Shown here piece after piece: positions 24,655-33,604 of a stretch of 64,000 nucleotides of DNA. Below the pieces are notes generated by a model. It ran no database searches. It was not told the DNA's origin and was given only the letters and a program-made list of their open reading frames with translations. Both the position numbers and the translations under genes were made by a program. Numbering within the stretch: position 1 is the stretch's first letter; each line of letters opens with the position of its first letter. Source of the DNA: Solirubrum sp044628455 (GTDB taxonomy: Bacteria; Bacteroidota; Bacteroidia; Cytophagales; Hymenobacteraceae); contig NZ_JBIYZW010000001.1 in assembly GCF_044628455.1 (NCBI RefSeq), positions 1,550,001 through 1,614,000 of the forward strand. Direction: 5' to 3'.

Positions 24655-25488
24655 TTATTTACCGGCCCGGCTGACGTTGACCCCGCCGTTGGTGGTAACG
24701 GCCCGCACCGGCGCCCCGCCCCGGCCCAGGTTCACGGCCACTTCCCGCCCGATGGTGCCCTGCACGGTGGTGGGAAAGTCGGTGTGAATGGGGCCGCGCT
24801 GGGTGCTGGTGAACAGCTGCGCCGAGTACTCCTGGGGCAGCTTCCAGTTGATGCCGCCGTTGGTGGTGGCCACGTCCAGGCCCTTGCCCTCCCACTTCTT
24901 GCCGGTAAGGGTGATGTTGAGGCCCCCGTTGTGGGTTTTGCCGCGCACGTCGCCGCCGTCGCCGCTGATGTTGACCCCGCCGTTCCGCGCCTCAAAGGTC
25001 ACCGGCCCGCGCACGTTCTGCAGGCTGATGCCGCCGTTGTGGGTGGTCAGCTCCAGGGCCTGCTTTTCGGGCACAAAGATTTCGTAGCTCACTGCGTAGC
25101 CGCCCTCGCTCATGGCGTAGCCGTCGTTTTGGCCCGAGCCGTCGGGGCCGGCCCCGCGCAGGGTGTTTTGGTCGAGGCCAACTTTGATTTGCGCGGCGGT
25201 GGCTTTGGCTCCGGCTTCGTCGCGGCCCCAGGCCTGCACCCGGGCCCGCACCCGGATTTCGTTGCCGTCGTAGCCCTTCACCGTGATGCCGCCGTTGCGC
25301 AGGCCGTCTACCTTAAGCGGGCCGTTCTTGATGGCGGGCAGCGTCAGGTCGCGGGTTTCGCAGTAGCGCTTCTGGCCCGACTTGCCCCACTGGCTTTCGT
25401 CGCAGCTGGAAGTGAAAACGGGGGCCGACTGGGCCGCGGCGGAAAGCGAGGCCGCGCCGAGCAGCAGGGCGGTGAGCAGGTGTTTCAT
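24655..25488 (-). CDS. DUF4097-family secreted repeat protein (putative adhesin-like beta helix)
   Basis: 277 aa from ATG 25488, which starts a signal peptide ending AAAQ. The mature part repeats a NGG-containing beta unit: GLRNGGITVKG, THNGGISLQN, ARNGGVNISG, THNGGLNITL, TTNGGINWKL and TTNGGVNVSR. This pattern is typical of DUF4097 proteins, which form a short right-handed beta helix and are often linked to envelope-stress loci in Bacteroidota. Two cysteines near the N terminus (SSCDES, RYCETR) may form a disulfide. Single gene; exact role unknown. Confidence 0.83.
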   Translation of the reverse strand: MKHLLTALLLGAASLSAAAQSAPVFTSSCDESQWGKSGQKRYCETRDLTLPAIKNGPLKVDGLRNGGITVKGYDGNEIRVRARVQAWGRDEAGAKATAAQIKVGLDQNTLRGAGPDGSGQNDGYAMSEGGYAVSYEIFVPEKQALELTTHNGGISLQNVRGPVTFEARNGGVNISGDGGDVRGKTHNGGLNITLTGKKWEGKGLDVATTNGGINWKLPQEYSAQLFTSTQRGPIHTDFPTTVQGTIGREVAVNLGRGGAPVRAVTTNGGVNVSRAGK

Positions 25489-25635
25489 AGCGTCAGAAAG
25501 GGTTGGAGTGGAATCTTGGGGCACTGACAAGCGCCGGATTCCGAGGGCTGCATCTTCAACGAATTTTTTCGTACGTTCAAATCAGCCTATTCGGCCTGCC
25601 CCGTAGTTCCATCCGGCCAAACGCTCAGCCCGCCG

Positions 25636-26550
25636 CTATTCCGGCCGGGGCAGCGCGGCGGCCAGGCCCGTCAGAAAAGCCGTGACGATGGTGGCGCCCA
25701 GTCGCGCCGTCATGGCGTCGCGGTCGTACACGGGGTTGAACTCGACCACCTCGAAGAGCCGGACACTCTCGTGCTTACCGGCCAGAAATGCCGCCTCCAC
25801 GGCCTGCCGGGGCGTAAATCCGTCGCTGCTGGGCGCCGACACGGCCGGCGCGAAAGCCTGGGCCACGGCGTCGATGTCGAAGCTCACGAAAGCGGGTGCG
25901 CCCGCCCGGTGCAGGGCGCGCTCCATAAACAGCGGCATGCCATCCTGCTGCACGTGGGCCAGCGGTACGATGGTGGCCCGCTGCTGGTGCAGAAACTGCA
26001 CGTCGTCGTAGGTATTGAGGTTGGAGTGCAGCCCCAGCTCGGTGAAGCGCCCACCGGCCACCACGTTTTCGCGCAGCAGCTTGCCGTAGGGCGTGCCGCT
26101 GCCCAGGTCGCGGCGGTCTTTCACGTCGGCGTGGGCGTCGAGGTTGATGCCGCCCACCGGCTGCCGGCCCGTGGCGTCGAACAGGCCGCGCACGGTGCTG
26201 TAGGTGCCGTCGTGGGAGCCGCCGAGCACCACCACCCGCGGGTACTGGCGCAGCAGCTCGCCCAGCCGCTCGCGAATGCGCTGGTGGTGGGCGGCGTGGT
26301 CGTAGGGCTCGGGGCCGCTTACGTCGCCCGCGTCGGCAATGCGCAGGTGGTCGAGGCGCACGTCGTGCTCCAGGTTGTAGGTTTTGTGGTAGCGGCGCAG
26401 CTCGCGGCGCAGGGCGGCGGGCGCGCCCACGGCGCCGGCGCGGCCGCCCTCGAGCACCGTACCGTGGTCGAGGGGCAGCCCCACGAGGCAGACGTCGGCT
26501 TCGGGCAGCTCGGCGGCGGGGCGAATCAGTTCGCGCAGGAAAGTGGGCAT
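25636..26550 (-). CDS. hutG: Formimidoylglutamase / arginase-family amidinohydrolase
   Basis: 304 aa from ATG 26550. The binuclear manganese ligands of the arginase family are present: His113 in GGSHDGTY, Asp138/His140/Asp142 in NLDAHADVK, and Asp225/Asp227 in SFDIDAV, with Glu in EVVEFNP. HutG hydrolyses N-formimidoyl-glutamate to glutamate and formamide, the last step of histidine degradation. Placement close to hutU supports that substrate over arginine or agmatine, but the genes are 3 kb apart with plus-strand genes between, so a shared transcript is unlikely. Confidence 0.8.
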   Translation of the reverse strand: MPTFLRELIRPAAELPEADVCLVGLPLDHGTVLEGGRAGAVGAPAALRRELRRYHKTYNLEHDVRLDHLRIADAGDVSGPEPYDHAAHHQRIRERLGELLRQYPRVVVLGGSHDGTYSTVRGLFDATGRQPVGGINLDAHADVKDRRDLGSGTPYGKLLRENVVAGGRFTELGLHSNLNTYDDVQFLHQQRATIVPLAHVQQDGMPLFMERALHRAGAPAFVSFDIDAVAQAFAPAVSAPSSDGFTPRQAVEAAFLAGKHESVRLFEVVEFNPVYDRDAMTARLGATIVTAFLTGLAAALPRPE

Positions 26551-26664
26551 GGCGGGCAAGGTCGGGGAAAGAAAGCCCAAAGCAACGCGCCCCGGCCGAA
26601 TCCGGCAAACCCGGGCTAGCTTTACCGGCGCCGTCGGCCGGGTTGGCCGCGGCCCGCTCCCGCC

Positions 26665-27138
26665 ATGCTTTTCGTACTGCTGTCTTTTCTGAGCGCCCTC
26701 CCGGCCCTGCTCGCCCCGCTTCCGCTGCCGGTTTCCAGCCGGCCCGACCAGTTTGCGGCGCAGCAGGCGCCGGCCGCCTCGTTTTTCACTACGTACACCT
26801 ACACCTCCTACGCCATTTTCGACCAGGGCAGCGGGCAGGAGCCCCTGTACGCCAGCGGCGTGGGCGGCACGCTCACCCTGCGGCCTGACGGCAGCTACGC
26901 CAAGCGCCTGCAGCTCACCAACGGCGGCGGCCCGGTCAGCTTCGCCCAGGACGGGCGCTTCAGCTTCCGCGGCGACCAGATCAGCTTCAGCTACACCGAT
27001 GGCAAAGGCCAGCCCCGCACCGACCAGGGCACGTTCCGCCTCGACCCCAAAAAAGGGCTGCTGGTACTCACCATTCAGGGCTTTCCGGCCGGCAACAAGG
27101 GCGTGTATACCCTCACCGCCGCCGGCCGCCGACCCTGA
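26665..27138 (+). CDS. Small secreted protein of unknown function
   Basis: 157 aa with a hydrophobic N-terminal export signal (MLFVLLSFLSALPALLAPL). The mature protein is beta-rich and resembles a lipocalin-like sheet: GVGGTLTLRPDGSYAKRLQL, FSFRGDQISFSYTDGKGQ and GTFRLDPKKGLLVLTIQ. This pattern is common in Bacteroidota proteins that report a value per strand, but I recognise no named family. A -7-like TAGCTTTA lies at 26617, about 50 bases upstream of the start. Confidence 0.5.
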   Translation: MLFVLLSFLSALPALLAPLPLPVSSRPDQFAAQQAPAASFFTTYTYTSYAIFDQGSGQEPLYASGVGGTLTLRPDGSYAKRLQLTNGGGPVSFAQDGRFSFRGDQISFSYTDGKGQPRTDQGTFRLDPKKGLLVLTIQGFPAGNKGVYTLTAAGRRP

Positions 27139-27234
27139 GCCGCCGGGCAGCTCCAGTCCCGCCCGGGCCGCCTACCCAAGGTAAAACGCCGGTTTGCGGG
27201 CCCAGAAGCTCCGGCAGGAGGAAGTTCCAACGGC

Positions 27235-27264
27235 TTGCCCTTGGCGCGGCTTTCGGCTAACTTG
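27235..27264 (+). promoter_or_regulatory. Candidate promoter for yebC
   Basis: TTG (27235-27237), 20 bases, then TAACTTG (27258-27264) matches the Bacteroidota TTTG / TAnnTTTG pattern approximately. It would give a leader of about 70 bases. Confidence 0.4.
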
Positions 27265-27302
27265 CGGCCCCTTTGGCCCCTGCCCCGCGCCGGGCCGCCA
27301 CT

Positions 27303-27330
27303 TTACTCATTCACTCAATTACTCATTCAC
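27303..27330 (+). repeat. ACTCATTCACT simple repeat just upstream of the yebC start
   Basis: TTACTCATTCACTCA followed by ATTACTCATTCAC, ending six bases before the ATG. The same ACTCATTCACTCA string recurs upstream of the small biotin-cluster gene at 38171-38202. No Shine-Dalgarno sequence is present. Confidence 0.5.
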
Positions 27331-27336
27331 AGATAG

Positions 27337-28071
27337 ATGGGACGCGCGTTTGAATTCCGCAAAGGCCGCAAAATGAAGCGCTGGGACCGGATGTCGAAGG
27401 ACTTCACCCGCATCGGCCGGGAAATCGTCATTGCCGTGAAGGAAGGCGGCTCGAACCCCGACACCAACTCGCGCCTGCGCACGGCCATGCAGAACGCCAA
27501 GGGCGTGAACATGCCCAAGGACCGCGTGGAAGCCGCCATCAAGCGCGCCAGCTCGAAGGAAGAAGGCAACTACACCGAGGTGGTGTACGAGGGCTACGCG
27601 CCCCACGGCGTGGCCATTGTGGTGGAAACCGCCACCGACAACCCCACCCGCACCGTGGCCAACGTGCGCATGTACTTCAACCGCGGCAACGGCGCCCTGG
27701 GCACGGCCGGCTCCTCCGACTTCACTTTTACCCGCAAGGGCGTGTTCAAGCTGGCCGCCGAGGGCCTCGACCGCGACGAGTTGGAGCTGGAGCTCATCGA
27801 CTTCGGCGCCGACGACATCTACGAGGACTCCGAAGAAGACGAGCAGGGCCACGTGAAGCACTTCATCGTGGTGGAAACCGCCTTCAGCGACTTCGGCCAG
27901 ATGCAGAAAGCCCTGGAGCAGAAAAACCTGAACGTCATCAGTGCCCAGCTGCAGCGCATTCCCAACACCACGGTGCACCTGGAAGGCGAGCAGCTGGAGG
28001 AGGTAATGAACCTGATCGAGAAGTTCGAGGACGACGACGACGTGCAGGCCGTGTACCACACCCTGGGCTAA
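27337..28071 (+). CDS. yebC: YebC/PmpR/TACO1-family protein
   Basis: 244 aa, the family's normal length. It starts MGRAFEFRKGRKMKRWDRMSKDFTRIGREI and has NSRLRTAMQNAKGVNMPKDRVEAAIKRA, YEGYAPHGVAIVVETATDN and RNGNGALG-like RGNGALGTAGSSDF, all diagnostic. Members are three-domain cytoplasmic proteins described both as transcription regulators and as translation factors that relieve ribosome stalling at proline runs. The local context (single gene with its own promoter and terminator) does not decide between these. Confidence 0.93.
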   Translation: MGRAFEFRKGRKMKRWDRMSKDFTRIGREIVIAVKEGGSNPDTNSRLRTAMQNAKGVNMPKDRVEAAIKRASSKEEGNYTEVVYEGYAPHGVAIVVETATDNPTRTVANVRMYFNRGNGALGTAGSSDFTFTRKGVFKLAAEGLDRDELELELIDFGADDIYEDSEEDEQGHVKHFIVVETAFSDFGQMQKALEQKNLNVISAQLQRIPNTTVHLEGEQLEEVMNLIEKFEDDDDVQAVYHTLG

Positions 28072-28097
28072 GCATTTCGGCTTGCACCGGCGAGCAT

Positions 28098-28133
28098 AAA
28101 CGCGGGCTGCTCCTGGTGGGGCCGCCCGCGTTT
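28098..28133 (+). terminator. Hairpin after yebC
   Basis: AAACGCGGGC / GCCCGCGTTT with a 16-base loop, followed by GCGTTTACC. It is placed between yebC and the next plus-strand gene. Confidence 0.65.
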
Positions 28134-28182
28134 GCGTTTACCTTGAACCGGATGTCGGGCCTGGGCCTTCTCTTGTCTACCG

Positions 28183-29247
28183 ATGAAAATAGTACTTACG
28201 GCCCTGCTTTGGCTCGGCAGCCTTCCCCTCCTCGCGCAGCAAGCCGAGCTGAGCGCCCTGCTCAACCACCACAACGTCCCCGGCTTGCAGCTTGTCTTCC
28301 GCAAAGGGGGCGAAACCAGGCAGTATAGCCTGGGCTTGCGCCAGGCCGGAACTACCGAGGCGCTGACCGCTACCACCCCCATGCAGGCGGCTTCGCTGAG
28401 CAAAGTGGTATTGGCCTACCTCACCCTGCGCCTGCACGACCGCGGCCTGATCGACCTGGACAGGCCGCTGCTGGATTACGCGCCGTACCCGCGGCTGGGC
28501 GCCCAGCCGCGCGCCGCAGTTATCAGCGCCCGCATGGTGCTGACGCACGCCAGCGGCCTGCCGAACTGGGCCGATAACCCGCTGGCGCCAACGTGGAAAA
28601 CCTCGGCGCTGCGGCTGAAGTATGCCCCTGACAGCTGCTGGAATTACTCCGGCGAAGGCTTCGTGTGGCTGCAACGGACGCTGGAGCACCTTACCGGCCA
28701 GTCCTTGCCGACGCTGGCGCAGACGGAGGTATTTGGCCCGCTGAAAATGACTACCAGCAGCTTCGTGTGGCGCGAGTTCTTCGGGCGCACCGCTAGCTTC
28801 GGCCACGACTCCGGCGGCCAGCCCACGGAAATCCGGCAGTTCCAGGAGGCCAACGCCGGCTACAGCCTGCTTACCACGGCCGCCGACTACAGCCGGTTGG
28901 TGCAGGCGCTCATGCTCGGCCGGGGCCTTAGGCCCGCCACGGCACGGCTGCTCACCACGGCTGCCAACCCGGCCAACCGCTGCGGCCGGGGCCCCACTCC
29001 CACCGACGCGTACATTGCCTGGGGCTACGGCGTGGGTCTGGCTTCCACCAGCGCCGGCCCGGCCCTGTGGCACTGGGGCGACAACGGCGACTTCCAAGCC
29101 TTTTTCATGGCCGTTCCGGCGCAGAAAATGAGCTTGGTGTTCTTCACCAACAGCGCCAACGGCCTCAAGCTGACCGATGAGCTGCTGCGCCAATTCTTCG
29201 GCCCGGGCCAGTACTGGGCCACCGATTGGCTGGCGGCGGAAAAATAG
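28183..29247 (+). CDS. Serine hydrolase, class C beta-lactamase/penicillin-binding fold
   Basis: 354 aa with a signal peptide (MKIVLTALLWLGSLPLLAQQ). The catalytic SxxK is Ser71-Leu-Ser-Lys74 in AASLSKVV. The second motif is NYSGEG (Tyr of YxN, with Gly in place of Asn). The third, normally KTG, is HWGDNGDF. MVLTHASGLPNW and WGYGVGL are typical of this superfamily. Esterases and D-aminopeptidases of this fold are far more common than true beta-lactamases, so antibiotic resistance should not be assumed. Single gene. Confidence 0.85.
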   Translation: MKIVLTALLWLGSLPLLAQQAELSALLNHHNVPGLQLVFRKGGETRQYSLGLRQAGTTEALTATTPMQAASLSKVVLAYLTLRLHDRGLIDLDRPLLDYAPYPRLGAQPRAAVISARMVLTHASGLPNWADNPLAPTWKTSALRLKYAPDSCWNYSGEGFVWLQRTLEHLTGQSLPTLAQTEVFGPLKMTTSSFVWREFFGRTASFGHDSGGQPTEIRQFQEANAGYSLLTTAADYSRLVQALMLGRGLRPATARLLTTAANPANRCGRGPTPTDAYIAWGYGVGLASTSAGPALWHWGDNGDFQAFFMAVPAQKMSLVFFTNSANGLKLTDELLRQFFGPGQYWATDWLAAEK

Positions 29248-29419
29248 CGTTCCGGTCCTCAATGATCCTGTTGCAGGCCGCGCTGAATAAGGCAGCCTGC
29301 TCGATTTTTTTGCAGCTACCCGGCCCGCTGCCTGATTCTCCGCCGGCCCGGCCAGTGCGCACATGGCTTTGCGGCCCGGGTGGATAACAGCCGCCGGGAC
29401 ACTCGACTACCCCAAAGCA

Positions 29420-29455
29420 CAGCGGGCCGGCGCACTTGCGTACGCCGGCCCGCTG
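29420..29455 (-). terminator. 13-bp perfect hairpin downstream of the M36 protease gene
   Basis: CAGCGGGCCGGCG / CGCCGGCCCGCTG with a 10-base loop, 24 bases past the stop codon. The T-run on the minus strand is weak (GCTTTGG). Confidence 0.6.
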
Positions 29456-29478
29456 GCTGATTCATGCTACCCTGCGGG

Positions 29479-32145
29479 CTAGTCCTGCAGCTCGATGCGC
29501 GTAAACTTGCTGGCTTTGCTGGTGACCAAGCGCGCCAGGTACAGCCCCTTGCGCAGCTGGCCCTTGGCAAACTCGTACTGGTACACCTGCCCGGCGCGGC
29601 CCGATCCTTCGGCTATCACGGCCACCACCAGGCCCTGCATATTCACTACTTCGAGCCGGTAATTCCCGTCCTGCGGCAATTCAAAGGAAATAGTGGTGCG
29701 GGCGCCGGCGGGGTTGGGCGCGGCGGTGAGCCCGGCGGCGGCGGGCAACTCGCGGGTACTCGGCGCCAGCACGCCGCAGTCGCCGAGCTTGTCGCCGTGG
29801 CTTAGGTGCGCGGCCACGGCGTGCGCGTCGATGCACTGGGTGTTGCCCTTATGACACACCAGCACCTTGCTGTTGCGGTTGCCGCAGCGCACATCCAGTA
29901 CGGTAATCGTTACCTGGGCCGTGGCCACGCAGCTGTTCACGTCGGTAGCCGTTACGGTAAAGGTGTAGGTACCGGCGGCGGTGGGCGTAAACACCGGGTT
30001 GGCAATGTTGGCATTGCTCAGGCCCGCTGCCGGCGACCAGCTGTAGGTGCTGATGTTGACGCCGCTGGCCTGGAGTTGAATGCTTTGCGGGCCGTAACCC
30101 AGGAAAATAGTACCCGGAGCGCCGCCGGTATACGCTCCCGCCGTTGGCGTAGCCGTAATCGTGGGCGGCACGCAAGCGTACAGCGGCGGCAGGTCGAAGG
30201 CTTCTACCTGGTCGAAGCGGCTGTTGGCCGAGCCTTGACTGGCGCTGAACCCCAGCCCGCGGCGGGCAAACACTTCCCAGATCAGTTTCTGGTTCGCGCC
30301 GCCGTAGTTCGCATTATCGGCCGCCAGAATAGCATCGCGGGCATCCACGAAGCCGGGGCCGCAGGGCTGCAGCTTCAGGCCGTCGATGATCAGTTGCATG
30401 GCTTTGTTGTTGCCGCCGGTGCCCGCGTACACATTCGGCTCGAAGCCGTAGCGGTCCACAAGCGCCCAGTTCAAATCCCAGAGCATGGTGGCCCACACAA
30501 AGCCCACGCCGTGGGGCCGGGACAGCGCCGGATCATTCGTATCGTCGTAGGTGTAGCCGTTGATGGCCATGTCGGTGCTGTAGGGCGCCGGCCGAATGCC
30601 GCGGCCGTTGGTGGGCTGGCTCAGGGCATACGTGCCGATGCCGCGCCGCTTGCCACCGGTGTCGCCCGCCTGCATGGTCAGCATCAGCCCAAACCAGTCG
30701 CTCCAGCCTTCGCCGCCCTGTTCGGCGTTGCTCAGGCAGCCCGTCACGTTCGGGCCGCCGGTGAGGCGGTTGCTGATGCCGTGGCCGTATTCGTGGGCGA
30801 TGATGCCGTTGTCCAGGTCGCCGTCCAGCTCGATGCCGCTGCTGGTGGTCCACAGGTACATCTGCATGCGGGGGCGGGCGCCGTCGGCGGGCGTGAAGAA
30901 GTTGGCGTTGTTGCGGGTGGTGGGGTCGTTGCGGTCGTCCTGGGCCTCGGCGCGCACGTCGTCGGCCCCGAGGCCGCCGCGCCCGTAGTTGTTGACCTGA
31001 AAGTTGCCGCTGGCTTCGTCAAAGCCGTACCGGTACCACACATCGTGCATGATGTTGTTCATGTAGAACAGGTTGGTAGTGGCCGCGTCGCGGTACGTTA
31101 CCGGCTGCTGCGCGAAGTCGATGGGATAGTCGAACAGCAGCCCAGGCCCGGCGTTGGGGCTGTAATTGGTGCCCCCGCTGTTGTTATTGTTATCCGGGTC
31201 CTCGTAGGCGTGCACGTTGTTGCCCCGGGTGATGGTGAACTCGGCCCCGGCCGCGCCGTTGGTATCGTGCCAGCCGTAAAGTGAAGCCGTGGCGTCGGCC
31301 TGCGTCGCGCCGACATAGTTGCGCGGGCCGTGGCTGGGGCTTTCGGCCGGCAGCGCGAATACGTTATAGGCGTTGTCGGCCGGCGCCGCGTAGGGCACTA
31401 GGGGGGCTGCCGTCCGGGGCGCCAGCAGCTGTTTGTAGCCGGCAAAAGCCCCTACTGATTCGGCGACGTCGAACTCGCAATGCGTAACCAGGTCATCCTG
31501 GTCGAGCACTTCGCCGCTGCTGGCGTCCAGCCGGATGTTCCAGGCATTCAGGGCGTCGAGCTTGTAGATAAACACCTCCCAGGCCAGCAGCAGGCTGCCA
31601 TCGGACCGTGGCTGATACACCAGCCGGGCCGTAATGGGCTCCAGGGCAATGCCGCCGGTGCCGAACCGGGTAAACCGCTCGGCGTCGCCGCTGCTGACGC
31701 TGGCCTGGAGCGTTTCCCGCAAACTCAGGTTCAGGTGCCGGGCTGCGGCGGCCACGGCCTGCTTGGCGTCCATCACCCGCAGCGGCTTGTTGGCCTTGCG
31801 GGCAATGCCCCGGTAAAAGCGGTTGCCCACGCTCACCACCTTGGCCTCGCCCTGCATGTTTACCGTGCTGATGGCCCCGTGGATGGGAATGCCGCGGTAG
31901 CGCTGCTGCAGATACAGGTGGCGCATACCGTTGTGCGCCGTGCGGGTTTCGCTGCTCACCGTCAGGTCGCTTAAATCTTCGTCGCTGACTTGCAGCTGCT
32001 GCTTGTGCTCCCGCAAATGTTCCAGGGCGGCCTGGGGCACCGGTTTTGGGGCGGCAGCCCGGTTTTGACTGGTGGCGGTGAGGGTGCCCAGCATTAGGGC
32101 TACCAGCAGCACCGGCCGGCGCAGAAGGGGTATGGGGTGTAACAT
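29479..32145 (-). CDS. Secreted M36 (fungalysin-like) metalloprotease with PKD domain and T9SS tail
   Basis: 888 aa. Signal peptide, then an FTP/PepSY-type propeptide (about 40-230) containing MRHLYLQQRYRGIPIHGA and VSVGNRF. The catalytic domain carries HEYGHGISNRL near residue 450, the HExxH zinc site, and the third ligand Glu in GGEGWSDWFGL. A PKD-like domain (ITATPTAGAYTGG to FTVTATDVN) follows, then a Cys-containing segment, and the last ~85 residues (LTAAPNPAGARTTISFELP to SKFTRIELQD) are a type A T9SS sorting domain. The enzyme probably digests extracellular protein. An AT-rich promoter lies just upstream. Confidence 0.93.
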   Translation of the reverse strand: MLHPIPLLRRPVLLVALMLGTLTATSQNRAAAPKPVPQAALEHLREHKQQLQVSDEDLSDLTVSSETRTAHNGMRHLYLQQRYRGIPIHGAISTVNMQGEAKVVSVGNRFYRGIARKANKPLRVMDAKQAVAAAARHLNLSLRETLQASVSSGDAERFTRFGTGGIALEPITARLVYQPRSDGSLLLAWEVFIYKLDALNAWNIRLDASSGEVLDQDDLVTHCEFDVAESVGAFAGYKQLLAPRTAAPLVPYAAPADNAYNVFALPAESPSHGPRNYVGATQADATASLYGWHDTNGAAGAEFTITRGNNVHAYEDPDNNNNSGGTNYSPNAGPGLLFDYPIDFAQQPVTYRDAATTNLFYMNNIMHDVWYRYGFDEASGNFQVNNYGRGGLGADDVRAEAQDDRNDPTTRNNANFFTPADGARPRMQMYLWTTSSGIELDGDLDNGIIAHEYGHGISNRLTGGPNVTGCLSNAEQGGEGWSDWFGLMLTMQAGDTGGKRRGIGTYALSQPTNGRGIRPAPYSTDMAINGYTYDDTNDPALSRPHGVGFVWATMLWDLNWALVDRYGFEPNVYAGTGGNNKAMQLIIDGLKLQPCGPGFVDARDAILAADNANYGGANQKLIWEVFARRGLGFSASQGSANSRFDQVEAFDLPPLYACVPPTITATPTAGAYTGGAPGTIFLGYGPQSIQLQASGVNISTYSWSPAAGLSNANIANPVFTPTAAGTYTFTVTATDVNSCVATAQVTITVLDVRCGNRNSKVLVCHKGNTQCIDAHAVAAHLSHGDKLGDCGVLAPSTRELPAAAGLTAAPNPAGARTTISFELPQDGNYRLEVVNMQGLVVAVIAEGSGRAGQVYQYEFAKGQLRKGLYLARLVTSKASKFTRIELQD

Positions 32146-32162
32146 GATAACGGAGTTTGGTG

Positions 32163-32232
32163 TAGTGGAATGTATATGATTAATATTTAATATTCGAATA
32201 GTACTATATATTATACAACCATACTTACATTA
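32163..32232 (-). promoter_or_regulatory. AT-rich promoter region of the M36 protease gene
   Basis: Nearly pure A/T stretch, in sharp contrast to its surroundings, with a minus-strand TTG (32215-32217 region) followed by TATAATATATAG and TACTATTCG. Nested partial palindromes of AATATT occur within it. Such AT tracts upstream of T9SS exo-enzymes suggest strong or regulated transcription; exact elements are uncertain. Confidence 0.5.
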
Positions 32233-32389
32233 TGCCAGACCTCGTCAGCAACAGCGGGAAGTTTGGGCCCTGACCCCGCAGCCGGGCTCACGGCGCCGCA
32301 ACGCAGCGCAGCCACCACCCGCAGCACCCGTTCCGGCCCGCCTGCGCCCCGCGTCAGCTCCCCCGGCGCCCGAACTTCGGCCCCGGGCG

Positions 32390-32420
32390 TTGGAAGCTAT
32401 CCGGCAATGACCTAGGTTTA
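32390..32420 (+). promoter_or_regulatory. Bacteroidota-type promoter of the prolyl aminopeptidase-like gene
   Basis: TTG (32390-32392), 20 bases, TAGGTTTA (32413-32420), matching TTTG-N19-TAnnTTTG with one change. It predicts a start about 25 bases before the ATG at 32451. Between this and the AT-rich patch (32233-32389) I see only GC-rich DNA without a gene. Confidence 0.55.
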
Positions 32421-32450
32421 ACCCATTGCCTACTCCTCGCCTCACGGATC

Positions 32451-33515
32451 ATGCTCCTTTCCCGTTTCCTGGCCGGCGGGCTGCTGGCCGCCAGCCTGCT
32501 TGCCCCGGCCTGCACCTCGCACTCGCCGGAAACCCCGGCCGCCGCGGCCGTGCCCGCCAGCTACTTCGCCGGCGACACCGCCCGCGTGAAAACCGGCGGC
32601 GTGCAGATGATTCCCATCAGCACCCCCAAGGGCACTTTTAAGGTCTGGACCAAGCGCGTGGGCCACAACCCGCGCATCCGCCTGCTGCTGCTCAACGGCG
32701 GCCCCGGCGCCACCCACGAGTACTTCGAGTGCCTGGAGAGCTTCCTGCCCCGGGAAGGCATCGAGTTCATTTACTACGACCAGCTCGGCTGCGGCAACTC
32801 CGACAACCCCAAGGACACCAGCATGTGGAGCCTGCCCCGCTACGTGGAGGAAGTGGAGCAGGTGCGCCAGGCCCTCCGGCTCGACAAGGACAATTTCTAC
32901 CTGCTGGGCCACAGCTGGGGCGGCATCCTGGCCGCCGAGTACGCCCTCAAGTACCAGCAGCACCTCAAAGGCCTCGTCATTTCCAACATGATGATGAGCG
33001 TGCCCGCCTATGGCCGCTACGCCGACGAGGTGCTGGCCCCGCAGCTCAGGCCCGAGGTGCTGCGCGAAATCCGCCAGATCGAAGCGCGTAAGGACTTCCA
33101 GAACCCGCGCTACATGGAGCTGCTGCTGCCCAACTTCTACGTCGAGCACATCCTGCGCCTGCCCCTCGACCAGTGGCCCGAACCGGTGAACCGCTCCTTC
33201 GCCAAAATGAACCAGAGCCTGTACGTAACCATGCAGGGGCCCAGCGAATTCGGCGTAGCCGGCAAGCTGCTGGGCTGGGACCGAACCGCCGACCTGCCCA
33301 AGCTCGCCGTGCCCGTGCTCAGCATCGGCGGCAAGCACGACACCATGGACCCCGCGCACATGCGCATGGTGGCCGACAAGGTGCAAAACGGCACGGCCCT
33401 CATCTGCCCCCGCGGCAGCCACATGAGCTTCTATGACGATCAGCCAACCTACATGCGCGGTCTTATCAAGTTCCTCAAGGGCGTTGACCGGGGCGAAAAG
33501 GAAGTGGCGCTGTAG
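32451..33515 (+). CDS. Proline iminopeptidase-family alpha/beta hydrolase lipoprotein
   Basis: 354 aa. The signal peptide ends in a lipobox (LLAPACTSHS, Cys near residue 23), so the enzyme is membrane-anchored in the periplasm or on the surface. The fold shows oxyanion LLNGGPGATHEYFE, Tyr-Tyr-Asp-Gln-Leu-Gly-Cys-Gly, nucleophile GHSWGG, Asp in GGKHDTMD and His in RGSHMSFYD. This matches proline-specific peptidases (S33), which remove N-terminal proline from peptides. It lies divergent from the M36 protease, so the two could act in sequence on extracellular protein; that link is an inference. Confidence 0.87.
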   Translation: MLLSRFLAGGLLAASLLAPACTSHSPETPAAAAVPASYFAGDTARVKTGGVQMIPISTPKGTFKVWTKRVGHNPRIRLLLLNGGPGATHEYFECLESFLPREGIEFIYYDQLGCGNSDNPKDTSMWSLPRYVEEVEQVRQALRLDKDNFYLLGHSWGGILAAEYALKYQQHLKGLVISNMMMSVPAYGRYADEVLAPQLRPEVLREIRQIEARKDFQNPRYMELLLPNFYVEHILRLPLDQWPEPVNRSFAKMNQSLYVTMQGPSEFGVAGKLLGWDRTADLPKLAVPVLSIGGKHDTMDPAHMRMVADKVQNGTALICPRGSHMSFYDDQPTYMRGLIKFLKGVDRGEKEVAL

Positions 33516-33604
33516 ATGCCTCAAGCCCCGCTTGCGACGAGTAGTGCCACTAACCGATCGGGCATCCCGGAAAATCTTGCCGTTTTGCTACTCAACCAAT
33601 AGGA

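Noticed and set aside
28183..29247. Antibiotic-resistance beta-lactamase
   Set aside because: The third motif is HxG and the second lacks the Asn; most proteins with this fold are esterases or peptidases, so resistance is not supported.
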